Positions 34,234-43,500 are shown, numbered from the stretch's first letter. The stretch is 64,000 nt of DNA from Parasalinivibrio latis (GCF_036825535.1 NZ_CP098812.1:1674001-1738000), one strand, 5' to 3'. Program-made: numbers and translations. The notes: generated by a model not told the origin, from the sequence alone.

Positions 34234-35145
34234 ATGCGTATTGGAATCGATCTTGGTGGCACCAAAATTGAAGTGGTTGTGTTGTCTGACGCGGGTGAAA
34301 TTTTATTTCGAAAACGCGTTCCAACCCCCAGAGGTGATTATCCAGGGACTATTGCTGCCGTAGCGGGTTTGGTTCGTGAAGCCGAACAGGAAGTCGGTGA
34401 AACGTGTACGGTAGGGATGGGGATTCCGGGGACGCTGTCGCCGGTCACCGGATTGGTAAAGAACGCCAATTCAATCTGGCTTAATAACCAGCCTTTTGAC
34501 AAAGACCTTTCAAAAGAGCTCGATCGCGAAGTTCGGTTGACCAATGACGCAAACTGCCTGGCTGTGTCTGAAGCAACAGATGGTGCCGGTGCCGGCAAGC
34601 AATTGGTCTTTGCTGCCATACTGGGTACTGGTTGCGGAGCCGGTGTCGCGATTAACGGGCGAGTACTTAACGGCAAGAATGGTGTGGCCGGGGAGTGGGG
34701 GCACAATCCTTTACCATGGCAGGATGACGAAGAGCGTCTCCAGGCGGCGGAAAACCCCTGTTTTTGTGGAAATGAAGGCTGCAATGAGTCCTTTATTTCA
34801 GGTACCGGCCTTTGTTATGACTACTTCCGTCATACCGGGGAAAAAATTACCGGGGCAGAGATTTCTGAACGCGCTCAAAATGGAGACGAAGAAGCAGAGG
34901 CTGCTATCCAACGCTTTGAACGTCGCGTAGCGAAAGCCCTGTCGATGATTGTGAACATTATGGATCCGGATGTGATCGTACTTGGTGGCGGAGCATCAAA
35001 CATGAACCGTTTATATACCAACGTACCGCCTCTGATGGCGCAATATGTGGTAGGTCGGGAGTTTGATACCGAAATTAAAAAGGCGGTACATGGCGACTCC
35101 AGCGGAGTTCGGGGAGCTGCATGGCTGTGGCCGCAAGAAGACTGA
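34234..35145 (+). CDS. mak: fructokinase Mak (ROK family)
   Basis: Sugar kinase of the ROK family, 303 residues, which phosphorylates fructose and weakly mannose using ATP. RIGIDLGGTKIEVVVLSDAGE is the phosphate loop, GEWGHNPLPW the ROK signature, and CFCGNEGCNESFISG holds the zinc-binding cysteines. It is near-identical in layout to E. coli Mak. Start ATG 34234 has AAAGG upstream. The gap before it (33926-34233) shows only the probable promoter. It converges with a HAD phosphatase gene. Confidence 0.93.
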   Translation: MRIGIDLGGTKIEVVVLSDAGEILFRKRVPTPRGDYPGTIAAVAGLVREAEQEVGETCTVGMGIPGTLSPVTGLVKNANSIWLNNQPFDKDLSKELDREVRLTNDANCLAVSEATDGAGAGKQLVFAAILGTGCGAGVAINGRVLNGKNGVAGEWGHNPLPWQDDEERLQAAENPCFCGNEGCNESFISGTGLCYDYFRHTGEKITGAEISERAQNGDEEAEAAIQRFERRVAKALSMIVNIMDPDVIVLGGGASNMNRLYTNVPPLMAQYVVGREFDTEIKKAVHGDSSGVRGAAWLWPQED

Positions 35146-35159
35146 CAAACAGTGAAAAG

Positions 35160-35184
35160 CCCAGCACGCCCAGTCCGTGCTGGG
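35160..35184 (-). terminator. terminator of the HAD gene, between mak and it
   Basis: CCCAGCACG and CGTGCTGGG form a 9-bp stem around a 7-base loop. The minus-strand flank CTTTTC gives a T run for the HAD gene. The plus-strand side is weaker. Confidence 0.65.
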
Positions 35185-35190
35185 TGCCCT

Positions 35191-35964
35191 TCAGCCCTGC
35201 TTGACCTTTAGCAGGGCCCTCGCAAATTCAGCGAAACCCAAACCACCCGGTTGCTTCGTTACCACTTTAGGAGGTACTTCCAGAATGGGAAGGTAGCGGG
35301 AAATATTAGCGACACCGACACTCAGTGGAAACGTGGCAAACATTTGAGCATCGTTTGCAGAGTCACCTGCAAAACACATCTTGGTCGCTATTACACCGTT
35401 CAGGTTCTTTCCATCAATAAAGTTCAGGGTTGATGCTTTTTTGCTGTGCTCTCCGTACCATGCGTTGATGTGGATTGAACTGGCAGTCGCATTTGCACCA
35501 AGCGCATGGATGTCGTTGAGGATAGCGTCTACGTCCTCCTGTGGTGCCTGAGGGCGGTTCTGGCCTATGTCTATGGCAACTTCACATAAGCGGTAAGGCT
35601 GGTCCAGGGTAAACTCATAGCCCGGAAAGCGAGAGAGGATGTCACTGATTTGCTGCTTAAGGATCTGCTGTTCCGTTTGCTGTTGTTCAGGCGACGAGAA
35701 ATGCCTCCGGGTTAAAGCGCTGCCTTCTCTTTCAAGGGTAAACGCTCCGTTTTCACCCAGGACGGCATCAACCGGCCAAAGTTGGGCAATATGGTCACAC
35801 CATCCGGCACAAGCCCCTGTTACCGCGACAACTTTTATACCTGCTTGCTGAAGCTCCCCAAGTGCAGCGAGTGTTTCTGGCCACAACTTGCCCTCCCAGG
35901 TAAGCGTATCGTCAACGTCGGTGAATACCAATTCAACATCTTTCCATTTATTATCTAGCAGCAT
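35191..35964 (-). CDS. HAD family phosphatase (IIB type)
   Basis: Phosphatase of 257 residues. Motif I is VFTDVDDTL, motif II VVAVTGACAGW, and motif IV MCFAGDSANDAQMF. The C2-type cap (about residues 90-190) places it in class IIB near sucrose- or mannosylglycerate-phosphatases, though the substrate cannot be told. I chose ATG 35964 because the longer frame to 36114 adds a hydrophobic stretch that the family lacks. It could act on phosphorylated sugars. The 35965-36266 gap holds only promoter-like AT-rich sequence. Confidence 0.82.
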   Translation of the reverse strand: MLLDNKWKDVELVFTDVDDTLTWEGKLWPETLAALGELQQAGIKVVAVTGACAGWCDHIAQLWPVDAVLGENGAFTLEREGSALTRRHFSSPEQQQTEQQILKQQISDILSRFPGYEFTLDQPYRLCEVAIDIGQNRPQAPQEDVDAILNDIHALGANATASSIHINAWYGEHSKKASTLNFIDGKNLNGVIATKMCFAGDSANDAQMFATFPLSVGVANISRYLPILEVPPKVVTKQPGGLGFAEFARALLKVKQG

Positions 35965-36266
35965 ATAGCCAGTTATTCCTGATTTGTTGTTAGCGCCGGC
36001 CCAGAGTATCAAAAGCAACGCAAAAGGTCGCAGCAGTTGGAACCCAAAACTGGTTCTAAAGCACCTCATGCAAAGTTTATTAGTCGCTAATTCACGCAAT
36101 ATTATGCAATTCATGTTTCATTAATGAGACTTGCCTGCGTCAAAGCTAAAGCTGACTAAAAAGCACATCAAACCAGTGTCATAATTCAATTATATGATAA
36201 GTCATCATCAGGTTTGCCCTGAGAGGCTTGGAGAGCACAAAATTAATATAACAAGGTTGGGTGGCG

Positions 36267-37001
36267 ATGAAACTTACAGCGCATAGAGGGGTGAAAAGTC
36301 TCGCACCGGAAAATACGCTGTCGGCAGTGAAGAAAGCGGCAGAACTTGGTATCGAATGGATTGAAGTCGATGTTCAGTGTACAGCTGAAGGTGTCGCCGT
36401 AGTTTTCCATGACCGGGTGCTGGGTCGTTGTACCGATGGTTCCGGCGTGCTGTCTGAGACACATTGGGAGCAACTGGCGAGGTTGGACGCAGGCAGTTGG
36501 TTCGGTGAAGAATATGTTGGTGAAAGGGTCCCGGCGTTTGAACAACTCCTCACACATGCAAGACAACTGGGTCTTGCAGTGAATGTTGAAATCAAGTGTT
36601 ACCGGGAAACCGACGTAGAGGCGCTTTGTGCTGAAATTATTGCGGTGGTTGAACGTGTCGGATTGCCCGAGAGTCATCTTTTGGTCTCAAGTTTTTCCCG
36701 GGAAGCCTTGGCATACTGCATGGAACATATCCCGTCTGTCCGTCGTGGCATTTTGTATGAAACGCTGCCGGAAAACTGGGAAGAAGACTTGCGCCTGCAG
36801 CCATACAGCATTCACTGTAACCATGAAACCTTAACCAAGGCACAGGCAGCCGAGGTGAAGGCCAGGGGACTGGAATTGCAATGTTTTACGGTAAACAGCC
36901 CGGCAAGGACACTACAGCTCGAGTCATGGGGTGTTGACCGCATTATTACTGACTGCCCCCAAATGCTGGCGCCTGTGCAGGAAAGTTCACTGACAGCCTG
37001 A
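36267..37001 (+). CDS. glycerophosphodiester phosphodiesterase (GDPD, UgpQ-like)
   Basis: Enzyme of 244 residues that splits glycerophosphodiesters into glycerol-3-phosphate and an alcohol. AHRGVKSLAPENTLSAVKKA is the GDPD signature with the catalytic His. EVDVQCTAEGVAVVFHDRVLGR follows with the second catalytic His and metal ligands. No signal peptide, so cytoplasmic like UgpQ. Start ATG 36267. A GTG six bases upstream is in frame. A bidirectional terminator follows. Confidence 0.9.
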   Translation: MKLTAHRGVKSLAPENTLSAVKKAAELGIEWIEVDVQCTAEGVAVVFHDRVLGRCTDGSGVLSETHWEQLARLDAGSWFGEEYVGERVPAFEQLLTHARQLGLAVNVEIKCYRETDVEALCAEIIAVVERVGLPESHLLVSSFSREALAYCMEHIPSVRRGILYETLPENWEEDLRLQPYSIHCNHETLTKAQAAEVKARGLELQCFTVNSPARTLQLESWGVDRIITDCPQMLAPVQESSLTA

Positions 37002-37035
37002 ACAACATCTGCAACTACAATACGCCTACAAAATA

Positions 37036-37064
37036 AAAACGCCGGGATGAAACACCGGCGTTTT
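37036..37064. terminator. bidirectional terminator between GDPD and NlpE-like genes
   Basis: AAAACGCCGG and CCGGCGTTTT form a 10-bp stem around GATGAAACA. The minus strand has an especially long T stretch (TTTTTATTTT). It serves both converging genes. Confidence 0.88.
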
Positions 37065-37091
37065 CGCATCGGGTGTAGGCAAGACAGGCAA

Positions 37092-37547
37092 TCAGTTTTT
37101 GCTCAGTATGTAATGCTCTGCCAGTGGGCCAGAAACTTTGTTACCGTCGCCATCCAATTTGAACAGCTTGTTCTCACCAACAAAAAATTGGTTAGGTGAG
37201 CCGACAATTCCACTCAGGGAGATGGTGTTACCTGCCTGGTTCCATGTGAATGTCCCTTTCGACCGGAAAGTGGCGTTTTCTTTGCCAAGATAGGTTTCTT
37301 GCATGGTGTAATTACCATCTTTATGCAAGGTAACGGTCGTTTTAATGCCGCTGCAGTCGGCACAAGGGAAGGTTCCAACATAGCTGCCTTCCCAGTCCAA
37401 TGCGTTCTGGGATGAGTGGGCAGGATCAGTCACGGTCGTAGTTTGGACGGTTGAAGGCTCGGCAGAGGCAGCATCCTTTTCACTGGAAACCTGACATCCT
37501 GAAAGCAACAGCAGCGCAGCAGAAGTGGCAATAACGGCAAATTTCAT
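37092..37547 (-). CDS. nlpE: NlpE-like lipoprotein, copper resistance/N-terminal NlpE domain
   Basis: Outer-membrane lipoprotein of 151 residues. The signal ends in the lipobox LLSGC with the acylated cysteine at 18. The NlpE N-terminal domain begins DWEGSYVGTFPCADCSGIKT (C62-x2-C65), followed by a small beta-barrel with the TWNQAGNTISL segment. E. coli NlpE senses lipoprotein and surface stress. The C-terminal domain of the longer NlpE is absent here, as in many short members. Confidence 0.9.
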   Translation of the reverse strand: MKFAVIATSAALLLLSGCQVSSEKDAASAEPSTVQTTTVTDPAHSSQNALDWEGSYVGTFPCADCSGIKTTVTLHKDGNYTMQETYLGKENATFRSKGTFTWNQAGNTISLSGIVGSPNQFFVGENKLFKLDGDGNKVSGPLAEHYILSKN

Positions 37548-37657
37548 AATGGTTCCTCAGGGTAAACGAAGGCAGGTGAAGTGCCTGAAAACCCCTCCAT
37601 TATGATGAAAATTCATTCATATGAGTCAAATGCGGGTCATAGTTTTCAGCGGAACTG

Positions 37658-37921
37658 TCAGGATGCAGTCAGGTTTTTCCACATAAGCCTGCCGTTGAGT
37701 TCAAAGGATTTTTCCGGCACACATTGGAGCAATATGTTTTCGACTTTGATCACCGCACCTTCAGAATAGGCTTTTCCATCAAAATAACATACCCGTCCGG
37801 TTATCTGGGAAGCATCAACCTGGATTTCAGGTTTGATGGTCATTGAGTTGGTACTTGTTGTTTGAGAAACGGCATTTGTTGAAACGGCGAAAAAGATGAA
37901 AAGGAAGGATCTGAATTTCAC
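37658..37921 (-). CDS. DUF1496 family secreted protein
   Basis: Small exported protein of 87 residues with a hydrophobic N-terminal signal (FRSFLFIFFAVSTNAVSQ). The conserved DUF1496 block is GRVCYFDGKAYSEGAVIKVENILLQC, with two cysteines likely in a disulfide, then FELNGRLMW. Function unknown. Stands alone between the nlpE and permease genes on the same strand. Confidence 0.82.
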   Translation of the reverse strand: MKFRSFLFIFFAVSTNAVSQTTSTNSMTIKPEIQVDASQITGRVCYFDGKAYSEGAVIKVENILLQCVPEKSFELNGRLMWKNLTAS

Positions 37922-38005
37922 GGTAAAATCTCCGGCTGGTATGAAACAAGGCTAAACCCGGAGCGTTAGGATAACAAGGAAGAGAAAGGAGAATTTTTGA
38001 TTATT

Positions 38006-38025
38006 CCGGGAATTCCTTTTCCCGG
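38006..38025 (-). terminator. weak hairpin after the APC antiporter gene
   Basis: CCGGGAA and TTCCCGG form a 7-bp stem around six bases. No clear T run on the minus strand. Possibly only an mRNA end structure. Confidence 0.35.
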
Positions 38026-38040
38026 CTGCAAGGGTCTTAA

Positions 38041-39438
38041 TCAGACAAACACAAGATGCTGAAGTGCAATGCCTGCGAGGATCAGCAATCCGATAACTAC
38101 CCACCGGTTGCTGCCAACAAACCACGCTTTATTGTTTTCGTGTTTGGCTCGGATATAAAAACCCAGACCCAGCAAATAGAGCAGTGAAGACATTAACAAG
38201 TGCTCAAGGCCGGAAGCGTACAACAACCACAGGCCATAGACGGTAGCAAGGAATCCAATCAGTGCGGTTCCCCGTGCTTTTTCTTCCAGCCCCAGCTTCA
38301 ACGCATAGGCTCCTACCAATAAGTACGGAACCAGAATCATTTCTGAGGCAATAGCCAGTAAGCTGTCGTAAGTGCCGCCGACGAAGATAACAGCAATTAA
38401 TGAAACCTGGACGACCAGGTTAGTCAGCATCAGCGATCGGGTAGGGCAGCCCGACTGACTCTGTTCTCCATAACGTGCAGGGAACATCCCTTCTTTTGCC
38501 GAAATATAGGGAGCTTCAGACGCCAGGAGTGTCCAGCTCAGAAACGCGCCTCCCACCGAAATGATAAGGCCAAGACCAACAATAATCAGGCCGGGACGAC
38601 CAAAGATATGCTCAAGTACGACAGCCGCAGACGGGTTTTGCATTGCTGCCAGCGCGGGAGTCTTGATAACGCCCATGGAAAGCAGGGTGACCAGCACATA
38701 TATGGAGAGTGCGGTTAACAGGCCAATGATGGTAGCCCGTCCGACATCTTTGCGGTTCTTTGCCCGGCTTGATACGACAACCGCCCCTTCAATACCGATG
38801 AACACCCATACCGTGACCAGCATGGTGCCTTTTACCTGCTCAATCAGAGACTTGCCAGGGAAGGTTTTCAGCCCACTGAAGTCCCAGAAGAATGTCTGGG
38901 TGCTGAATGCGTAAATAAGCCCGCCGATAAGGATCAGCAATGGAATCATCTTGGCGACTGTGGTCACCATATTGATGACTGCTGCGGTCTGGACACCACG
39001 ATGGACGAGAAGGTGGATGGCCCACACCATAACAGTGGCAGCCGCGACAGAGATAACCGTGTTCCCTTCACCGAAAATAACGTGGTTTGGGGTATCAAAG
39101 AACATCCCCAATGTACTGAACACGATAACCAGATAAGAAACGTTGGCCAGTGCCGCACTGAGCCAGTAGCCCCAGGCAGAGAAGAAACCTACCAAGTCTC
39201 CAAAGCCGGCTTTTGCGTAGCCAAAGACACCAGTATTGATATCAGGGCGTGCATGGGAAAGAGCCTGAAACGCCAGTGCGAGGAATACCATCCCAACACC
39301 GGTAATGATCCAACCGATAGTCACTGCCAGAGGGCTTGCAACTGCCGCCATGTTCTGTGGCAGGCTGAATACGCCTGCGCCAATCATTGAGCCCAGTACC
39401 AACGCACTAAGTGCACCCAGGCCAAGTTTATTACTCAA
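38041..39438 (-). CDS. basic amino acid/polyamine antiporter, APC family
   Basis: Inner-membrane antiporter of 465 residues with twelve hydrophobic helices, in the ArcD/YdgI branch of the APC superfamily. The start LGLGALSALVLGSMIGAGVF holds the GSxIGAGxF substrate motif. DINTGVFGYAKAGFGDLVGF and EAPYISAKEGMFPA are also typical. Probable arginine/ornithine or lysine exchange. The exact substrate is not decided by sequence alone. No arc genes are adjacent. Confidence 0.85.
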   Translation of the reverse strand: MSNKLGLGALSALVLGSMIGAGVFSLPQNMAAVASPLAVTIGWIITGVGMVFLALAFQALSHARPDINTGVFGYAKAGFGDLVGFFSAWGYWLSAALANVSYLVIVFSTLGMFFDTPNHVIFGEGNTVISVAAATVMVWAIHLLVHRGVQTAAVINMVTTVAKMIPLLILIGGLIYAFSTQTFFWDFSGLKTFPGKSLIEQVKGTMLVTVWVFIGIEGAVVVSSRAKNRKDVGRATIIGLLTALSIYVLVTLLSMGVIKTPALAAMQNPSAAVVLEHIFGRPGLIIVGLGLIISVGGAFLSWTLLASEAPYISAKEGMFPARYGEQSQSGCPTRSLMLTNLVVQVSLIAVIFVGGTYDSLLAIASEMILVPYLLVGAYALKLGLEEKARGTALIGFLATVYGLWLLYASGLEHLLMSSLLYLLGLGFYIRAKHENNKAWFVGSNRWVVIGLLILAGIALQHLVFV

Positions 39439-39627
39439 GTTCTCACCAAGAATTGAATGTTCTCGAAGCTGCGCAGTTTACAGCAATAGTCGCCCGAGAA
39501 AAAAGCACATCCTTAACGTACAAGAAGAAGTGGTTGTAACATGCACAATGAATGTAAAACTCTTGTGGGGAATGTGAGTCCATGTGGGGAAAATGATTGA
39601 AGAAATTTGTCAGTAGGGTTGAAAGAA

Positions 39628-39660
39628 ATCCGGTGTAACTAGCGGAAGGTTACACCGGAT
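39628..39660 (-). terminator. 12-bp perfect hairpin downstream of sulA
   Basis: ATCCGGTGTAAC and GTTACACCGGAT pair exactly around nine bases. On the minus strand TTCTTTC follows, a weak T run, so it probably ends the sulA transcript. The rest of the 39439-39753 gap has no gene. Confidence 0.6.
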
Positions 39661-39753
39661 GTTTACCTGAATGCAGAGGAAAGTGCAGGTAAAGCGAACA
39701 GAAAACTAAAACAGAAAAGACAGAGTCTCGCAAAGAACAAGTGATTGAATAAA

Positions 39754-40203
39754 TTAATGTACAGCTGCCATACGGCTTACCTGGACAAACAGGGTTTCAC
39801 CATACCGGGAACAGCTTTCACCATGGGCAGCGCCAAATGCGACAACCAGGCTTGATGTTCCTGTTTGGGCAGATTTCTCAACCAGCGTCGCCTGGTCATA
39901 CTTTTTACCTGAACGGACAACACGCACTTTACTGATGTTGATACCGGCTTTCTCAAGCAAGGCAGTAGTAAAGCGGGGAGATGGGTCAATGATCGTAATC
40001 CATTTATTCATGCAATTAGCCTGTTTCATCAGGTTAAGCACACCGGCGTCGCCCATTGCACAGTGCGGAGCGGCCAACATTGGTTTTTGGCTGACCAGCA
40101 TTTGTGACTGGGATTTAGACATAAAACCAAACTGGTTACTGTCCATCGCAGTATGACCAGAGTAAGCCGATTGTGTTTTAGCACGAAGAGGGAATACGTT
40201 CAT
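39754..40203 (-). CDS. sulA: SOS cell division inhibitor SulA-like
   Basis: A 149-residue protein of the SulA/ImuA-like fold. The segment KWITIIDPSPRFTTALLEKAGINISKVRVV resembles the core of SulA, which blocks FtsZ ring assembly after DNA damage. The N-terminal 45 residues are less conserved, as in known SulA proteins. AGGAAAGGACA precedes the ATG at 40203. An in-frame start at 40224 is less likely. A strong LexA box lies 26 bases upstream, which supports SOS control and the assignment. Confidence 0.8.
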   Translation of the reverse strand: MNVFPLRAKTQSAYSGHTAMDSNQFGFMSKSQSQMLVSQKPMLAAPHCAMGDAGVLNLMKQANCMNKWITIIDPSPRFTTALLEKAGINISKVRVVRSGKKYDQATLVEKSAQTGTSSLVVAFGAAHGESCSRYGETLFVQVSRMAAVH

Positions 40204-40228
40204 TGTCCTTTCCTGTTCATCCATTCAG

Positions 40229-40248
40229 TACTGTATGGTTATACAGTA
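40229..40248 (-). promoter_or_regulatory. LexA box (SOS box) of sulA
   Basis: TACTGTATGGTTATACAGTA is a complete dyad of 8-bp arms, matching CTGT-N8-ACAG and the extended E. coli consensus. It overlaps the region where the sulA promoter must lie. Confidence 0.92.
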
Positions 40249-40409
40249 ATTGCGGTTTAACGATATGGCAAGGTGTTTTTGGAGGAATTTGTGATCTTTA
40301 TCAATAACTGGCGTTGTGCCACCAGAGGGACAGGAAGATGCGGATCCGGGGTCGGCTCTGATAAACTCACGGTCTACAACAAAAGCAAATCAAAAAGGAA
40401 GTCACATTT

Positions 40410-41054
40410 ATGGTTCCGGAGTTTTGGCATCAACGCTGGGCAGAAAATCGCATTGGGTTTCACCTCGATGATGTAAACAGCTACCTGAAAAAACACTGGC
40501 AGGCACTTGCACCCAAACGGGATGAGCGCGTATTTGTACCGCTCAGCGGAAAATCACTGGATCTTGTATGGCTTGCGCAAAAACACAACGAAGTGGCAGG
40601 CGTGGAACTGAGTGAAATTGCCGTCCGGGCTTTCTTTGCCGAGCAACTGTATACCCCAACGGTTTATACCCAACCATCTGGCCATGAAGTGTATGAATTC
40701 GACGAAATTACGCTCTACTGTGGTGACTATTTTACGCTGAATGCTCAGCCTTTCTCGTTGGTTTATGATCGCGCAGCTCTGATAGCAATGCCTCCTGAAA
40801 TGCGTAAAGCCTATGTGGAAAAGCTGCGAAGCATGCTTCTGCCGGGTGCCCGAATAATGCTGGTGACCCTGGACTATCCTCAGCATGAGGGGAGTGGCCC
40901 CCCATTTGCTGTGCCAGAAAGTGAAGTGCGAGAACTCTTTGCCGGAATGGAGATAACCTGCCTGGAACGTAATGAAGAAGATGCCAAGCAGCCGAGGAAC
41001 ATGAAGTACAGCCATTTTGCTGAGGAAGTGTGGCTGATCAAGAACCCGGAGTGA
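40410..41054 (+). CDS. tpm: thiopurine S-methyltransferase
   Basis: SAM-dependent methyltransferase of 214 residues of the TPMT family, which methylates thiopurines and, in bacteria, selenite and tellurite compounds. It begins EFWHQRWAENRIGFH, the family mark, followed by VPLSGKSLDLVWLAQKHNEVAGVELS (SAM site) and YDRAALIAMPPEMR. AAGGAAG precedes the ATG. The gap from 40249 holds only promoter-like sequence. A bidirectional terminator follows. Confidence 0.94.
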   Translation: MVPEFWHQRWAENRIGFHLDDVNSYLKKHWQALAPKRDERVFVPLSGKSLDLVWLAQKHNEVAGVELSEIAVRAFFAEQLYTPTVYTQPSGHEVYEFDEITLYCGDYFTLNAQPFSLVYDRAALIAMPPEMRKAYVEKLRSMLLPGARIMLVTLDYPQHEGSGPPFAVPESEVRELFAGMEITCLERNEEDAKQPRNMKYSHFAEEVWLIKNPE

Positions 41055-41097
41055 GGCCGTATCGAATTTAAGGCAGGATAGCTGCTCGGGAAAAAAA

Positions 41098-41121
41098 GAA
41101 GGCAGCCAACCGGCTGCCTTC
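41098..41121. terminator. bidirectional terminator between tpm and purT
   Basis: GAAGGCAGCC and GGCTGCCTTC form a 10-bp stem around AACC. The tpm and purT genes converge on it. Flanking T and A runs serve both strands. Confidence 0.82.
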
Positions 41122-41143
41122 TCTGAGTATGGTAGAAAAACCT

Positions 41144-42319
41144 TTAGAATTCGATATCGACCTTACTCGCACTGCTTACCGCCTTGGCAACAGCGGCGTC
41201 GGTAGTTGCTGCGCGGGCAAGTGCAACGCCGAGTCGGCGGCGGCCATCAATGTCCGGCTTGCCGAACAGGCGAAGCTGGGTACCCGGTTCCTGCAGGGCA
41301 AGCTCCAGTCCGGAGAATTTAATATCCGTACTGGTTCCTTCGCCAAGAATAACGGCAGATGCAGAAGGGCCGTGCTGGATAATCATGCCAATTGGCAAGC
41401 CAAGGAATGCGCGTACATGGAGTGCAAACTCAGATTGCTCCTGCGAAATCAGGGTTACCATACCGGTGTCGTGTGGGCGAGGTGAAACTTCGCTGAAAAT
41501 AACTTCATCACCTTTTATAAACAGCTCCACACCAAACAGGCCGTAACCACCCAGTGCTTTTACTACCCTGGCAGCGATGACTTTTGCGCGGTCAAGCGCA
41601 AGCGCACTCATAGCCTGTGGCTGCCATGATTCGCGGTAGTCACCGTCTTCCTGACGGTGGCCAATAGGTGCACAGAAGTGGATACCGTCTTTCGCAGAAA
41701 CGGTCAGTAAGGTGATTTCAAAATCAAAATCGACAAAACCCTCAACAATGACCTTTCCTTTTCCGGCACGACCACCCTCTTGCGCATATTCCCAGGAAGC
41801 GGTTATGTCTTCTTCACTTCGGACGACGCTCTGGCCTTTGCCTGAGGAGCTCATTACCGGCTTAACGACACAAGGGTAACCGATAGAATCTACGGCAGCG
41901 CGGAAATCCTGTTCGTTATCTGCAAACTGGTAGGGTGAAGTGGTAACCCCCAACTCCTCCGCAGCCAGACGGCGGATACCTTCACGATCCATGGTTAGGC
42001 GGGTAGCGCGGGCAGAAGGGACAACGTTAAAGCCTTCTTCTTCAAGCTGTACCAGGCGGTCAGTCGCAATGGCTTCGATTTCCGGAACAATATAGTCCGG
42101 CTTTTCATTGCGAATAACTTCTTCAAGCGAATCGCCATCCAGCATGCTGATAACGTGGCTTCGATGGGCTACCTGCATGGCCGGTGCATCGGCGTAACGG
42201 TCTACGGCGATCACTTCCAACCCGAGCCGCTGGCACTCGATGGCGACTTCTTTCCCCAACTCACCTGAACCTAACAGCATCACTTTGGTTGCACTCTGGC
42301 GCGTAGCAGTACCTGGCAT
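41144..42319 (-). CDS. purT: formate-dependent phosphoribosylglycinamide formyltransferase 2 (PurT)
   Basis: ATP-grasp enzyme of 391 residues that turns GAR, formate and ATP into FGAR in purine synthesis. MLLGSGELGKEVAIE is the N-terminal domain start, VVKPVMSSSGKGQSVV the ATP-grasp phosphate loop, and FSEVSPRPHDTGMVTL the catalytic segment. Start ATG 42319 follows AAAGGAAG and matches E. coli PurT (392). The longer frame to 42352 adds 11 residues without support. A PurR-like box lies about 55 bases upstream. Confidence 0.95.
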   Translation of the reverse strand: MPGTATRQSATKVMLLGSGELGKEVAIECQRLGLEVIAVDRYADAPAMQVAHRSHVISMLDGDSLEEVIRNEKPDYIVPEIEAIATDRLVQLEEEGFNVVPSARATRLTMDREGIRRLAAEELGVTTSPYQFADNEQDFRAAVDSIGYPCVVKPVMSSSGKGQSVVRSEEDITASWEYAQEGGRAGKGKVIVEGFVDFDFEITLLTVSAKDGIHFCAPIGHRQEDGDYRESWQPQAMSALALDRAKVIAARVVKALGGYGLFGVELFIKGDEVIFSEVSPRPHDTGMVTLISQEQSEFALHVRAFLGLPIGMIIQHGPSASAVILGEGTSTDIKFSGLELALQEPGTQLRLFGKPDIDGRRRLGVALARAATTDAAVAKAVSSASKVDIEF

Positions 42320-42373
42320 TTTCGTCTTCCTTTGGTCAAATTGCTGGGGCAATCATACCGAATTTGTTTCATT

Positions 42374-42389
42374 GCGCAATCGTTTGCTT
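42374..42389 (-). promoter_or_regulatory. PurR-type operator upstream of purT
   Basis: On the minus strand the sequence AAGCAAACGATTGCGC matches the 16-base PurR consensus ACGCAAACGTTTGCGT at 13 of 16 positions. Purine repressor control of purT is known in enteric bacteria. Confidence 0.7.
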
Positions 42390-42516
42390 TTCCTTTTCGG
42401 CAAAACAGTGATCCAGTGTTCCGATCGGCAAAGATGTACAGTATGGAAAGGGATATTTGCGAACAGAAATGAGAGGTCGGGAAGAGCCACCTGAATACCA
42501 GGTGGCCGTAACAGCG

Positions 42517-43392
42517 TTATTTCCGGCGGGTTTCCCAGTGGGTAATAAAAGCCACAGAGGCAATGATGATCGCTGCACCCAACCACAACCTGCCAGGTGG
42601 CAGCCAGCCAAATACCATCCAGCCGCAAAGCACGTTAAGCGGAAGTTTCGCGTGGTCAAACGGCTGGACAAAGGAGGCTTCTGCCACCGCGTAAGCCTTG
42701 GCGATGGCCCAGTTAGCAAGGCCTGTGAACAATCCGGCAGCAACCAGCATACCCCAAGCCAGTCCGCCACTTGGCATGGTCCAGTCTGTTGCAGCCAGCA
42801 ACAGGTTAAACGGTGTAATCAGAAGAAGGAGATACACTACCATGGTGGTTGGGCTGTCATCAGAAGAGAGCTTCTTCACCATCAATGAATAGCTTGCCCA
42901 GAAAAAAGCCGCCCCGACAGGCAACAGTGTCGCGAGGTTAAAATCTTCAGCCCAGGGTTCGAGAATGATCATCGCACCAACAAATCCGGCCAGGGTTGCT
43001 ATCCACCGTGCGGGGCCAACTTTCTCACCAAGGAAAAGCCCGCTGCCGACAGTGGCAAACAGTGGTGATGTCATCAACAAGGCAATGCCCTGCCAGATAG
43101 GAACTGGATAAGCCAGAGCCCAAAGCCAGAGCTGGATTCCGATTACAGAAAGGAAGACCCGCAGGCAGTGCATCCCGAAATGACGGGTGTGCAGGGCTTT
43201 ACGCCAGCCAATTTGCTGAAGCCACGGAAACATGGCTACAAGAGCAATGAGATACTGGATAAGAGCAACCGTGGTTGACGGGACGCCCATTTTAAAACTG
43301 ACATATTGCGCCAGGCTGTTGACCACAGCAAAGCTCATGCCCGCAGTCAGCATCCATGATGCACCTAGAACCGGCTGGTGTTTCGTTGTCAT
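42517..43392 (-). CDS. EamA (DMT) family transporter
   Basis: Inner-membrane drug/metabolite transporter of 291 residues with about ten hydrophobic helices in two repeated halves. GASWMLTAGMSFAVVNSLAQY begins the first half, and GAAFFWASYSLMVKKLSSDD the second, as in EamA proteins. Substrate unknown. ATG 43392 is preferred over a TTG three codons upstream. The gene stands between purT and cdd on the same strand with about 130 bases on each side. Confidence 0.87.
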   Translation of the reverse strand: MTTKHQPVLGASWMLTAGMSFAVVNSLAQYVSFKMGVPSTTVALIQYLIALVAMFPWLQQIGWRKALHTRHFGMHCLRVFLSVIGIQLWLWALAYPVPIWQGIALLMTSPLFATVGSGLFLGEKVGPARWIATLAGFVGAMIILEPWAEDFNLATLLPVGAAFFWASYSLMVKKLSSDDSPTTMVVYLLLLITPFNLLLAATDWTMPSGGLAWGMLVAAGLFTGLANWAIAKAYAVAEASFVQPFDHAKLPLNVLCGWMVFGWLPPGRLWLGAAIIIASVAFITHWETRRK

Positions 43393-43500
43393 ATATAGCA
43401 AACAAAAAGAGAAAAGTTTGGCGATGATACAACAGCCGCCGCTGATATGGCACCGATCAGGCGTTTAAGTGGCGTTTTTTGCCGCTTTTTAGCAAACAAG

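Noticed and set aside
36150..36240. Pho-box-like GTGTCATAATT upstream of the GDPD gene
   Set aside because: One half matches well and the other poorly. The sequence is also AT-rich, so a chance match is likely.
40273..40476. Plus-strand frame of 67 codons upstream of tpm
   Set aside because: It overlaps the tpm start in another frame, has no ribosome binding site and reads as low-complexity basic sequence.
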